64,000 nucleotides of DNA from positions 62,001-126,000 of the forward strand of contig NZ_PYWB01000001.1 in the NCBI RefSeq assembly GCF_003056345.1, written 5' to 3'. Made by a program: the position numbers and the translations under genes. Shown piece by piece: positions 1-8,661 of the stretch. Under the pieces are notes generated by a model. That model ran no database searches and was not told the origin of the DNA. It worked only from the letters and a program-made list of their open reading frames with translations. Position 1 is the first letter of the stretch, and each line of letters begins with the position of its first letter. The DNA comes from Devosia submarina. GTDB taxonomy: Bacteria; Pseudomonadota; Alphaproteobacteria; Rhizobiales; Devosiaceae.

Positions 1-1
1 C

Positions 2-874
2 AGCATCCTTGAGGGAGATCTGGTTTTCCTCCAATGGGTCGCGCAATACACCTTTGCGTCCGACAATGATCTTGTGGTCATGACGGCAACCGGTTCGACC
101 ACCAATATCGACACGGGCAACAATGGCATCCACAACGATCTGTCGTTCGCCAATCTCGGCCTTTACTACGACATCGTCATCATCGGCGGAAATCTCTACG
201 ATGCCAATCTGATCTGCCAGACCAATATCCTTTACGACAATGATACGCTGCAGATGCTGGCCGATGCGCAGCTATCAGGGTCCTCCGAAACATCGGGCAA
301 TCTGCTCTGGAACCAGGCAAGCATCCTAAAATATGGCCCGCAAGGATCAACGGGCGCCTTGCCAGATCATTATTCCGGCGCTGCCGAAGCGCTGGGCCGC
401 GGCGACTTGGGCATGCCGGACGGCTTCTCCGGCGATCCCGCGCTCGCAGGTCTGGGGCATCTGCGGGTGCTCTATGTCACCGGCAATGTCTACGACCTGC
501 GCTATGTCGAGCAGACCAATGTATTGACTGACGCAGACACTCTTGCCGTCTACGCTCAAGGGGCAGAGGCGCTTGCCGGAAGCGAGTGGACGGTCAGCAC
601 GGGCCAGAATGCCCTGACCAATATCGCGAGCATCGTGGACTACGCCTCCGCCAGTGACACTTTTTACGTGGGCGGCGGCAGCTATTCAGACGCCGTCCTG
701 ATCCAGGCTGATTTGATGGACGCCACCTCTTCCAGCGCAACGGGCCTGCCCAATGAACTTGTGGCCTTCCTCGAACAGGAACCCGCCCTGCAGGTCACGC
801 CCGATTTCTACCACGCGCCGATTTCCCATGCCGACTCTGCACCGGCAGACGTCATGCAATCCGTTCTCGCCTAA
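2..874 (+). CDS. C-terminal part of a repetitive acidic protein, probable type I secretion substrate (5' truncated)
   Basis: The reading frame is open from the window edge to the TAA at 872-874, so the start lies upstream; the ATG at 80 is internal. The visible 290 residues are acidic and rich in Asn, Asp, Gly, Ala and Tyr. They hold a degenerate repeat of about 150 residues: YDANLICQTNILYDNDTL near the start is echoed by YDLRYVEQTNVLTDADTL, and a shorter third copy follows near the end. There is no cysteine pattern or membrane segment apart from one Cys. The gene lies 17 bp upstream of a type I ABC transporter and its adaptor, so it is probably their secreted surface substrate. This is inferred from context and composition; no classical RTX nonapeptide is visible in this part. 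It might also be an adhesin-like matrix protein. Confidence 0.6.
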   Translation, partial: SILEGDLVFLQWVAQYTFASDNDLVVMTATGSTTNIDTGNNGIHNDLSFANLGLYYDIVIIGGNLYDANLICQTNILYDNDTLQMLADAQLSGSSETSGNLLWNQASILKYGPQGSTGALPDHYSGAAEALGRGDLGMPDGFSGDPALAGLGHLRVLYVTGNVYDLRYVEQTNVLTDADTLAVYAQGAEALAGSEWTVSTGQNALTNIASIVDYASASDTFYVGGGSYSDAVLIQADLMDATSSSATGLPNELVAFLEQEPALQVTPDFYHAPISHADSAPADVMQSVLA

Positions 875-891
875 ACCGGAGCACCGGGCCT

Positions 892-3012
892 ATGCTTCAC
901 CAAGCCTTTTCGAAAACGCCTGTTGCCGATCCAGACCTCGAAAGAAGCGGCAGCACGATCCAGGACGTCCTGGATGATATAGACGCCGCTGTCAGCAAGC
1001 TCGACCGTCTTGCAACAGAACAGCCAAGTCCTGCTGAAAGACCAAGGCAAGCCGCACGGCAGGAGCAGCCTGCCGCCGAGGCGAAGCAACCTTTGCACGC
1101 CCCGTCGGTGCCGCCCGAGCCCAGCGCAGAAGCGCCGCTGAACAAGCCTTTTCCCGGCACCGGACCCAAACCAATCCCGCCAGTAATTGACGTGGAACGC
1201 GGCCTCCTGCGCCCTGGTGACCGGAGCCCCTCCAAAGGCGCGCAGGTCCCACCAAAGCCACCGGGCGGCGGGTTTCACCGGCGCACACCAACGCCGGATT
1301 TCGCCGAAAGCTTCCGCAACGGCATCAACGCAGTCCGGCGCAATCTGGCTGTGGTTATGGCCTTCACGATCGTCATCAACGTGCTGGTCCTCGCCATACC
1401 CGTCTACCTTTTCCAGATCTCCGATCGCGTGCTCACCAGCCGGTCCATCGACACGCTCGTCATGCTGACCGCTGTTGTGATCGGTGCCGTGGTGCTGCAA
1501 GCCATGATCGACGCGATCCGGCGCTTTATCCTGATGCGCACGGCCGTTGAAGTTGAAGCCCAACTCGGTGCGCCCATCTTGTCGGCCGCAGCGCGTGCTT
1601 CGCTCCATGGCACAGGCCGTGAATACCAGGTTCTGGGTGATCTGCAGCAGGTGCGCTCCTTTATCACCTCCGGAACGCTGCTGTCCTTTCTTGATGCCCC
1701 CATCGCGCCGCTCTTCGTGTTCGCCGTTTTCCTTGTGCACCCCCATCTGGGCTCAATTGTTGTCGCGGCCTCGATCGTCCTCGTCATCATCGCCTTCATC
1801 AACCAGAAGCTGACGGCCGGACATTTCGCCGACTCATCGGGCTTCCTGGGCCGGGCAACAGCGCATCTCGACTCCATGTCGCGCAATGCGCAGATCATCA
1901 ACGCCCTGGCCATGATCCCAGAAGCCGTCCGCATCTGGGGGCGCGACACCGCCTTTTCCCTGCGCTCCCAGGTCATGGCGCAAGACCGCAACATCATCAT
2001 GGCGTCGTGCTCCAAGGCATGCCGCATGCTGACCCAGGTCGCCATGCTCGGCTGGGGATCCTATCTCGCCATCCATGGAGAATTGACCGGCGGCATGGTG
2101 ATCGCCGCCTCGATTATCGCGGCCCGTGCGCTGACCCCAATCGAAGGGGCCATTGAAGGCTGGAACAGCTTCACCCAGTTCAAGAACGCCTTCAAGCGCA
2201 TCCGCCTGCTGCTCCAGACATCGCCCTTCAATTTCGAGCGCCTCCTGCTGCCCGAACCACGTGGACAGCTTGATGTCGAGCGGCTTCTCTTCGTGCCGCC
2301 GCCTACCAAGAAGGTGATCCTCAACGGCATTTCCTTCTCCCTCAAGCCCGGAGACTCCCTCGCCATCATCGGCAATTCCGGCGCCGGCAAGACAACACTG
2401 GGCAAGATGTTGGTCGGATCGATCCTGCCCACCTCGGGCAGTGTACGCCTGGACCTCATGGACCTGCGAAACTGGGACCAGCGTCAATTGGGCGAAAACA
2501 TCGGCTATCTCCCCCAGGACGTGCAGCTCTTTCCCGGCACCATCAAGGCCAACATTGCCCGCATGCGCGAAGATGCCGACGACAAGGCCATTTTCGATGC
2601 AGCCATTCTGGCCGATGTGCACCAGCTCATCGCCACATTCCCTCAGGGCTACGAAACGGTGGTCGCGGGCGATGGCGCCCCGCTATCTGGCGGTCAGAAG
2701 CAGCGCATCGCCCTGGCTCGCGCCTTTTTCGGCTCGCCTAAGCTAGTGGTGCTCGACGAGCCCAATTCCAACCTCGATACCCAGGGCGAAACGGCCCTAG
2801 CCAAGGCCATCATGCATGCCCGCGAGCAAAAGATCACCGTTGTCACAATAACCCAAAGGCCGGCCCTGCTGCGCGCCGTGGACAAGATCCTGGTTCTCGA
2901 CAATGGCACCGTCACCATGTTCGGCGAGCGCGACGAAGTCATGTCCGCGCTGTCCAAACCTCGCCAACAGCCAAATACGGGCGGCGAACTTTCAAAGGGC
3001 AGGGCATCGTGA
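892..3012 (+). CDS. Type I secretion system permease/ATPase (PrtD/HlyB class) with long N-terminal extension
   Basis: This 706-residue inner-membrane ABC exporter would energise one-step secretion with the HlyD-type protein encoded next. Residues 1 to about 135 are a Pro/Ala-rich hydrophilic extension not usual in PrtD-type proteins. The membrane domain follows (first helix near LAVVMAFTIVINVLVLAIP), then a nucleotide-binding domain from about 470. Walker A is GNSGAGKTT (about 494), the signature is LSGGQKQR (about 599) and Walker B is LVVLDEP (about 619). The H-loop reads TITQRP, so the switch histidine is Gln655. There is no C39 peptidase domain, which fits uncleaved protein substrates. The stop overlaps the GTG start of the next gene by 4 bp (GTGA), indicating an operon. 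Confidence 0.9.
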   Translation: MLHQAFSKTPVADPDLERSGSTIQDVLDDIDAAVSKLDRLATEQPSPAERPRQAARQEQPAAEAKQPLHAPSVPPEPSAEAPLNKPFPGTGPKPIPPVIDVERGLLRPGDRSPSKGAQVPPKPPGGGFHRRTPTPDFAESFRNGINAVRRNLAVVMAFTIVINVLVLAIPVYLFQISDRVLTSRSIDTLVMLTAVVIGAVVLQAMIDAIRRFILMRTAVEVEAQLGAPILSAAARASLHGTGREYQVLGDLQQVRSFITSGTLLSFLDAPIAPLFVFAVFLVHPHLGSIVVAASIVLVIIAFINQKLTAGHFADSSGFLGRATAHLDSMSRNAQIINALAMIPEAVRIWGRDTAFSLRSQVMAQDRNIIMASCSKACRMLTQVAMLGWGSYLAIHGELTGGMVIAASIIAARALTPIEGAIEGWNSFTQFKNAFKRIRLLLQTSPFNFERLLLPEPRGQLDVERLLFVPPPTKKVILNGISFSLKPGDSLAIIGNSGAGKTTLGKMLVGSILPTSGSVRLDLMDLRNWDQRQLGENIGYLPQDVQLFPGTIKANIARMREDADDKAIFDAAILADVHQLIATFPQGYETVVAGDGAPLSGGQKQRIALARAFFGSPKLVVLDEPNSNLDTQGETALAKAIMHAREQKITVVTITQRPALLRAVDKILVLDNGTVTMFGERDEVMSALSKPRQQPNTGGELSKGRAS

Positions 3013-4346
3013 CCGCAATCACCGAAGGCAAGACAATCGAGTGGTATTCGGCCGTCCCACGCTCCATCAGGGTGCATGCCATCATCGGGGGCGTTCTTGT
3101 GGCGACAGTCTTTGGCGGTTTCTCCGTCTGGGCTGCCACTGCGCCCTTGGCCGCAGCGGTCATCGCATCGGGAAGCTTCGTGGCGTCGGGCGAAAACAAG
3201 ATCATCCAGCACCTTGAGGGCGGGATCATCGGTGCCATCCTGGTGCGCGAAGGCGCGCGGGTGGAGGAGGGGCAGGATCTGGTCAAGCTTGACGAGACTG
3301 CCGCACGCGCCAATGCCCGCCAACTCACCCTACGCGGGCTGCGGCTGGAAGCAACCCTTGCTCGCCTGAGCGCCCGCGCCACGAACCTTACCAGCTATAC
3401 TTCGCCCGCCTCCGTACTCGAGGCCATCGCTGATCCCGAAGTGCAGGCGATCGATGAAAGCCAGCGCAAGAACTTCGAGTCGGCAGCCTCCAAGCTGGAC
3501 AACGACATCGATGTTCTTCAACAGAACATTTCCGCCCTCGAGTTCGAACGCGACGGCAATGCCGACCAGATTCGCTCCCTGGAACGCCAGCAGACTCTGC
3601 TCGAAGAACAATTGGAATCCCTGAGCACGCTGCTGGAACGCCAATTGGCGACCCGCTCGGCGGTAAGCGCCGTGCAGCGCGCCCTTGCCGAAGCAGACGG
3701 CGCTATTGCCGAATTGCGAGCAGAAATGGAAGCCGACGATGCGCAGATCGCCCGCTTCGAGCGCCAGATCATTCAGTTGCGCGATGCCGCCCGCCAGTCA
3801 GCCTTTGACGAGATGCAAGCGGTGGAAGCCGAATTGGACGCAATTCGCGAGCAAACCCGACAGGCACGGGATATCCTGGGCCGCACAGTGATAAAGGCCC
3901 CTGTAGCCGGTACCGTCGTGCGGCTCTATTATCATACGCCCGGTGGCGTCATCGAAACCGGCAAGGCGATCATGGAAATCCTGCCATCGAACGTGCCCCT
4001 GATCATCGAGGCGCAGGTTTCGCGCATGCAGATCGACGAGGTCCGCGAAGGGGAGACCGCCTCCATCCGCCTCACCTCCCTCAACCAGCGAACAACGCCC
4101 ATCCTGACCGGAACGGTTGATTATGTCTCGGCCGACTCCGTGGTCAACGGCGCCGACTCTGCCGCAGGCGAGGTCTACGTTGCCCGCGTCTCCGTGCCGC
4201 CCGAGCAGATCGAGCGCGTCAGGAGCTTCACACCCACGCCGGGCATGCCCGCCGAGATCCTGATCCAGACCCACGAGCGCACCTTCCTCGAATATCTGGT
4301 CAAGCCCATCGAAGACAGCATGTCCCGCGCCTTCCGCGAGCAATAG
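3009..4346 (+). CDS. Type I secretion periplasmic adaptor, HlyD/PrtE family
   Basis: This 445-residue membrane fusion protein would bridge the inner-membrane ABC exporter and an outer-membrane TolC. It has a short cytosolic N-terminus, one transmembrane segment at about 25-46, a first half-lipoyl strand (IASGSFVASGENKIIQHLEGG), a long coiled coil at about 150-290, the second lipoyl half (TVIKAPVAGTVVRLYYHTPG) and a C-terminal beta-barrel ending in PGMPAEILIQTHERT. This is full family length. The GTG start overlaps the transporter stop (GTGA). No TolC gene follows; the next gene is a glycosyltransferase after about 100 bp, so the outer-membrane component must be elsewhere or upstream of the window. 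Confidence 0.92.
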   Translation: MTAITEGKTIEWYSAVPRSIRVHAIIGGVLVATVFGGFSVWAATAPLAAAVIASGSFVASGENKIIQHLEGGIIGAILVREGARVEEGQDLVKLDETAARANARQLTLRGLRLEATLARLSARATNLTSYTSPASVLEAIADPEVQAIDESQRKNFESAASKLDNDIDVLQQNISALEFERDGNADQIRSLERQQTLLEEQLESLSTLLERQLATRSAVSAVQRALAEADGAIAELRAEMEADDAQIARFERQIIQLRDAARQSAFDEMQAVEAELDAIREQTRQARDILGRTVIKAPVAGTVVRLYYHTPGGVIETGKAIMEILPSNVPLIIEAQVSRMQIDEVREGETASIRLTSLNQRTTPILTGTVDYVSADSVVNGADSAAGEVYVARVSVPPEQIERVRSFTPTPGMPAEILIQTHERTFLEYLVKPIEDSMSRAFREQ

Positions 4347-4448
4347 CAGGCACCGGCGTCTTCAAAAGGTGAAGGTACTTAAGGATGACTTTTACGGTTA
4401 GCCCATAGTGCCTACGGCAAGTGCAAATATATTTGTTAAGTTTGGGGC

Positions 4449-5810
4449 ATGTTGCAAACGCCCAATCTAAAGATACTCATCGTTGCTCCAAATGCTTCTT
4501 CGCAGTTTGGCGGAGAAGCGTTTCTGCCTCTCAAGTATTTTCAGATGCTCCGCCGTCGTGGTTATCCTGCCAAGCTCATCGCGCATATCCGCAACCAAGA
4601 TGATCTCGGGAGAATATTGGCGCCTTGGCGCGAAGATATCTTCTATGTTCCCGACAGTTTATGGCATCGGGCAGCCTGGGAAGTCGGACGCCGCGTGCCG
4701 TCCCAACTCGGCGATCTGATCGCAGGAACGCTTCTGAACTTCGTCAACGAACGATTTCAAGCCGGTATCATCCGCGACCTCATCGCGGCCGGCCAAGTTG
4801 ATCTTATTCACCAGCCAGCTCCTGTGTCGCCGCTCGCCCCTTCAGCCATTCATGGCTTCGGCGTGCCCGTAGTGATCGGACCAATGAACGGGGGAATGAA
4901 CTATCCTCCCGGGTTTGACGATCTGGAGAGCCATGCTGCCCGGCGCATCGTGTCGTTCGGGCGCACTATAGCACGGTTCACGAACTGGATTGTTCCAGGA
5001 AAGCGGAAGGCAACAGCGCTTCTGGTTGCCAATGAGCGCACCCGGGCAAGCCTGCCCTTTTCTGACCACCCAAACGTAATTGATCTTGTCGAAAATGGCG
5101 TCGACCTCGCTACTTGGTCGTCCGCGGAGCGCAAGCCGCGTCCGCCCAATGCCCCATTTCGGCTGATCTTCATGGGCCGCCTTATCGCGTGGAAGGCTGT
5201 CGATACAACGCTCCAGGCCCTGGCTGCTGTGCGAGCAGCGGGCACTCCTGTCACGCTCGACATCCTCGGCGATGGGCCGGAACGGGAGCGGCTCGAAGCA
5301 CTTGCTGGGCAGCCTGGCCTTGCCGGAGCAGTTCACTTCCATGGCTTTCTAGCGCAGGCAGAATGTGCGGCGCACCTAGCAACCGCCGATGCGCTAATCC
5401 TCAATTCAGTGCGAGAATGTGGCGGCGCAGTTATCCTTGAGGCCATGAGCCTCGGCCTGCCTGTGATTGGATCCGATTGGGGCGGGCCTGCCGACTACCT
5501 CGACCCCTCTTGCGGTATCCTGGTGTCTCCCGTTCCGCGCGCTGATTTTTCCAGTCGCCTAGGTGCTGCAATCATGTGTCTGGCTAGCAATCCTGATCTT
5601 TGCCAGCGCATGGGAGCGGCGGGAGCACAAAAGGTGCGCACGAGCTACAACTGGGAGAGCAAGGTCGACCGGATCATAGAGGTCTATGAGGAAGCGCTTA
5701 CGAAGAAGGCTCTTGCGCAGGTCGCCCCTAGCAGAACTAAACCAGGCTGGCGCACGTCAAACGGTTCCTCAGCCCAGGACAGCAGCGGTTCCCGTGTTAG
5801 CTCTCGATAG
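4449..5810 (+). CDS. Glycosyltransferase family 4 (GT-B fold)
   Basis: A 453-residue GT4 enzyme predicted to transfer a sugar from an activated donor to a lipid-linked EPS intermediate in the cytosol. The N-terminal Rossmann half starts with LKILIVAPNAS and a Gly-rich segment (FGGEAF). The C-terminal half has FRLIFMGRLIAWKAVDTTL, LDILGDGPERERLEALA and the donor-binding region LNSVRECGGAVILEAMSLG, where the E-x7-E motif is recognisable. The last 40 residues are low-complexity Ser/Thr/Lys. It is the first gene after the secretion operon, following an AT-richer 102-bp gap that probably carries the promoter. The only purine-rich stretch abuts the ATG, so the start is slightly uncertain. Confidence 0.88.
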   Translation: MLQTPNLKILIVAPNASSQFGGEAFLPLKYFQMLRRRGYPAKLIAHIRNQDDLGRILAPWREDIFYVPDSLWHRAAWEVGRRVPSQLGDLIAGTLLNFVNERFQAGIIRDLIAAGQVDLIHQPAPVSPLAPSAIHGFGVPVVIGPMNGGMNYPPGFDDLESHAARRIVSFGRTIARFTNWIVPGKRKATALLVANERTRASLPFSDHPNVIDLVENGVDLATWSSAERKPRPPNAPFRLIFMGRLIAWKAVDTTLQALAAVRAAGTPVTLDILGDGPERERLEALAGQPGLAGAVHFHGFLAQAECAAHLATADALILNSVRECGGAVILEAMSLGLPVIGSDWGGPADYLDPSCGILVSPVPRADFSSRLGAAIMCLASNPDLCQRMGAAGAQKVRTSYNWESKVDRIIEVYEEALTKKALAQVAPSRTKPGWRTSNGSSAQDSSGSRVSSR

Positions 5811-5848
5811 CTTTCTCTTTTGCCGATCCTCATCTTCGGAAACGCCGC

Positions 5849-7201
5849 ATGCTTGAAGATCGGAAAATCAGATTAGATCTCGCTCCTGCCGTGCTAGCAG
5901 GGTTAACTGGCTTGCTGCTAATGGCTTTGGTGATGCGGGCAAGCGATTTGCGCCTCTATTGGGAATATGGAGGCATGCTTACTGGAGGGGTTTACACACC
6001 GGGCTTTTCCGATTGGGTACAACAGCGTGTAGGTGAGCTGCGCCCGATCGATGGCGTTTTTCGAGATCCACTTTCTCCCTATTCAGATTTCACCTGCGAA
6101 TACCCCCCTGGGATCCTGCTGATATTCGCGGCCTTGCGCTTCATCTTTCCAAGCATTGGCGCCTTCAGTGTAGCCTATGCGACATTTGCTGCCGCAATAG
6201 CGGCGTTGTCCATCACCTACATATTCTCGATGGTCGTGAAAGCTAGGCTGACGACGCGCAAGCTATGGTTCACCGTTGGAGCCATCGTCGCATGGATTTA
6301 CCTGGCGGGCAGCTTCATCGTGACCCGCTTCGACATCTTCACCGTGCCACTGGTTCTAGGCGCGATAACGTCGATGCAGCGCAAGCACTTCGGGCTAGCG
6401 GGCGCATTCTTGGGCTTTGGTGCAGCCATCAAGCTTTGGCCGGCTTTGCTCGTACTCCCATTCGCAATTTACGCGCTCGGACCAGATTGGCGATGGAGAG
6501 CTGCCTGCTTCACCTCCAGGAGACCTATGCCTGGGCTATGGCTATGCGTCTGTTCGGCGCTCGCCTTTGCAATCCCGCACCTCATTATGATCGTTTCGTT
6601 CGGTACCAGTCCCGCTGACAGCTTCGGCTACCTTAACTATATGGCAGAGCGGCCCGCGCAAATAGAGAGCGCCGTCGGCAATTTGAGCGCACTAATAACC
6701 GTTCTCTCGGGGAGCATCCCGGAAACACTTTTTTCGTTCGGATCCCACAATGTCACCGCGCCGGAATGGGTACTTGCGGGTGCCCAACTTGTAATGTTCT
6801 TTGGTTATGCTGCCATCTTGTTGCTTACGCCCAGTCTTGTGAAACGCGATACGGCCAGCGCCGAAACACTGGGTTTGATTGAAATTCTTGCCTGCCTCGC
6901 CGGTGCAATTGTTGTTCTGGCCTTGTTGACATCCAAGGTTTTCTCCGGCGAGTACTTGATATGGCTCATGCCGTTCGTTTTCCTGTCTGGCACCCGTCGG
7001 GACATCACTCTCTACTGTGCTGCCCTGGCGATACTCAAACTCGTCTACAGCAACTATGATGCGGTTACATCAGCTCAACTGGCCGGCTCATTGCTCGTAT
7101 TCGCCAAAAATCTCATGCTTATTGCCCTCGGTGTGAGCTTTGTCGCCAGCCTTTTCGCGCGATCTCGGCATCAGATGGCGATCAGAATGGCTGCAACTTA
7201 G
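5849..7201 (+). CDS. Polytopic membrane glycosyltransferase-like protein, GT87/DUF2029 type
   Basis: A 450-residue integral membrane protein with about ten hydrophobic segments. The stretch FIVTRFDIFTVPLVLGA followed by GAFLGFGAAIKLWPALLVLP is typical of GT87 (DUF2029) transferases, which use polyprenyl-phosphate sugars on the periplasmic side of the membrane. The Asp of RFDIF is the likely catalytic or metal-binding residue by family analogy. An extracytoplasmic loop near residues 60-90 contains PLSPYSDFTCEYPPG, also seen in this family. It follows the GT4 gene by 38 bp and probably shares its transcript. A pseudo-tRNA region lies immediately downstream. The family call is by recognised motifs; the acceptor is unknown. 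Confidence 0.75.
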   Translation: MLEDRKIRLDLAPAVLAGLTGLLLMALVMRASDLRLYWEYGGMLTGGVYTPGFSDWVQQRVGELRPIDGVFRDPLSPYSDFTCEYPPGILLIFAALRFIFPSIGAFSVAYATFAAAIAALSITYIFSMVVKARLTTRKLWFTVGAIVAWIYLAGSFIVTRFDIFTVPLVLGAITSMQRKHFGLAGAFLGFGAAIKLWPALLVLPFAIYALGPDWRWRAACFTSRRPMPGLWLCVCSALAFAIPHLIMIVSFGTSPADSFGYLNYMAERPAQIESAVGNLSALITVLSGSIPETLFSFGSHNVTAPEWVLAGAQLVMFFGYAAILLLTPSLVKRDTASAETLGLIEILACLAGAIVVLALLTSKVFSGEYLIWLMPFVFLSGTRRDITLYCAALAILKLVYSNYDAVTSAQLAGSLLVFAKNLMLIALGVSFVASLFARSRHQMAIRMAAT

Positions 7202-7303
7202 CGGCCACCGTTACCCAGCTGCACTCGCAAGAACAGCATTCGCGAGCGCGAGGAAGCCAATGAGTGGTACTCGCTAACAAAGATCATAGCGGGAGGGAGA
7301 TGG

Positions 7304-7374
7304 TGATACCGTGCGGGAGGGAACCACAGTCTCTCCCATACCGAAAGGGCGCTCTACCACTGAGCTACGGCAGC
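7304..7374 (-). pseudogene. Degenerate tRNA-Thr (GGU anticodon) or tRNA-like remnant
   Basis: Read on the minus strand, the sequence folds as a near-complete cloverleaf. The acceptor is GCTGCCG against CGGTATC (six of seven pairs), the D-arm is GCTC-AGTGGTA-GAGC, the anticodon stem is CCCTT/GGGAG with one mismatch and two G-U pairs, and the T-stem is TGTGG/CCGCA. The discriminator A plus encoded CCA fall at 7301-7304. The anticodon would be GGT with A37. Against function: position 33 is C instead of the universal U, the T-loop is TTCCCTC instead of TTCRANY, and the variable loop has only four bases. I read it as a decayed tRNA or a leftover of a transferred segment rather than a working gene. 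Confidence 0.55.
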
Positions 7375-7508
7375 TCGCGAGCGCTGGCAAATTAGCGGCG
7401 GCAACAGGGGCTCAGGTAAGCCCATCTCGACATTGCGGCATGCTTTTGCGGCGAGGTCCCTCACATGTGCACCGACGCAATTTGCAGTGTAGGTCGGCCA
7501 GCTAACTC

Positions 7509-8273
7509 GTGTGGCTCGCGCAACAGCGGCAAGCAAAGCACTTCAACTTACATCATCTGGCTGATCCGAATTTGCTCAACTCTACGGTCTATTGTCGTCG
7601 GGTTCACGATGTCGTTGTCTATGACACCCTGAGCGTCAAGGAACGGCGTTTGCGAAAATATCTTACAAGCTATATCCGCAATCGTGCGCTTTCTACTGGT
7701 AAGGGCGCTGCTTTGTGGCGTCGCTTGGGAAATCCTTCGATTGAAGAATGGGGAGAATACCTAAGGCGTCACGGCGGCTTTTATAGCTTTGGTGAAGGCA
7801 ATTGGATCAATCCATCCGCCTACTTTGCCGACCCTGGCAGTATGATCATTGGCAACAACGTTCACATCACAGGCGGCTTTTTCACGTGCCATGATGGCAG
7901 CGTGAACATGATCAATCGGGCATACAAAACAAAGTTGGATGCCGTGGGGCCCATTCGAATCTTTGACGACGTATTTATCGGGTACGGCACCATTGTTCTA
8001 CCCGGGGTCTCGATTGGACCTCGCGCCGTTGTAGGGGCAGGCTCCGTAGTTAGTAGGGACATACCAGAGAATTCGGTGGCTGTAGGCAGTCCTGCCAAGA
8101 TGGTCGCCACCCTTGACGCATATATAGAAAACCTAAAGCTCAAGAACCTAGCTTATCCATGGCGTAACCTCATTGAGCAGCGCCAAGGTGAATACGATCC
8201 CATCCTCGAACCTCGTTTGCAGCGCATGCGCACAGATCACTGGTTCAGGAGACGAGTTGCCGGTTCATTCTAG
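7509..8273 (+). CDS. Left-handed beta-helix acyltransferase (LbH, WcaF/NeuD/maltose acetyltransferase-like)
   Basis: A 254-residue protein whose residues about 95-200 carry hexapeptide repeats of acetyl- and acyltransferases: PGSMIIGNNVHI, IFDDVFIGYGTIVLPGVSIG, PRAVVGAGSVVSRDIPENS and VAVGSPAKMV. This is the coil that forms trimers and binds acetyl-CoA in the family. It probably O- or N-acetylates an EPS sugar or precursor in the cytosol. The GTG at 7509 is the most upstream start and has no good Shine-Dalgarno, so the first 40-70 residues could be non-coding; no in-frame ATG occurs before the catalytic domain. It is flanked by a decayed tRNA upstream and a transposase remnant downstream. Confidence 0.78.
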   Translation: MWLAQQRQAKHFNLHHLADPNLLNSTVYCRRVHDVVVYDTLSVKERRLRKYLTSYIRNRALSTGKGAALWRRLGNPSIEEWGEYLRRHGGFYSFGEGNWINPSAYFADPGSMIIGNNVHITGGFFTCHDGSVNMINRAYKTKLDAVGPIRIFDDVFIGYGTIVLPGVSIGPRAVVGAGSVVSRDIPENSVAVGSPAKMVATLDAYIENLKLKNLAYPWRNLIEQRQGEYDPILEPRLQRMRTDHWFRRRVAGSF

Positions 8274-8301
8274 AGCCATTGCCTGAACAACCCGCTAGCT
8301 G

Positions 8302-8550
8302 ATGCTGTTTCAACTTGGGCCGACACTGCAACGGCATTCCACTGGCGGCAAGGCGAGGCTGGGCGACATCTCCAAGCATGAAGACGGACACCTTCCTTGC
8401 TTGTTCATCGTCGGCACCAACACCGTGATCCACCACAAAACTGATAAGCCACGTCCATGCAAGAGGCCATTCAGGCTTTGTCTCCGTCGCACTCCAAAGC
8501 TCGCGTTAATCGCGGGAGTCACACGGACACTTTTCAGGACCGATATACAG
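8302..8550 (+). pseudogene. C-terminal remnant of an IS110/IS1111-family transposase
   Basis: In this frame the stretch LQRHSTGGKARLGDISKHED followed by GHLPCLFIVGTNTVIHH matches the well-known transposase_20 block of IS110/IS1111 enzymes (R-x-S-S/T-G-G-K-x-R-L-G-x-I-S-K, then x-L-x-x-L-L-V-x-G-A-x-x-V-I). The following RRTPKLALIAGVTRTLFR resembles the usual end of these proteins. Only about 80 of roughly 340 residues remain, a stop codon lies just upstream at 8296-8298, and the DEDD catalytic N-terminal domain is absent. The frame happens to stay open into the downstream glycosyltransferase, whose own start is at 8662. Recognition is from memory of the family motif. Confidence 0.6.
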
Positions 8551-8661
8551 CCAGAGCTATTTCGACTGCCTGTCATTCGTGAACAACCTGATCAGCATCG
8601 ATCCAGCGCCCATGCCTCAGTGCCGATATCGATCTTTGACCATCCCGGGAATGATCTAGAC

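Noticed and set aside
871..1746. Open frame of 291 codons on the minus strand over the secretion ATPase
   Set aside because: It is a shadow of the ATPase gene with shadow-type composition and no domain.
7311..7505. Possible 64-codon protein on the plus strand
   Set aside because: It crosses the tRNA-like sequence and has no ribosome-binding site or similarity.
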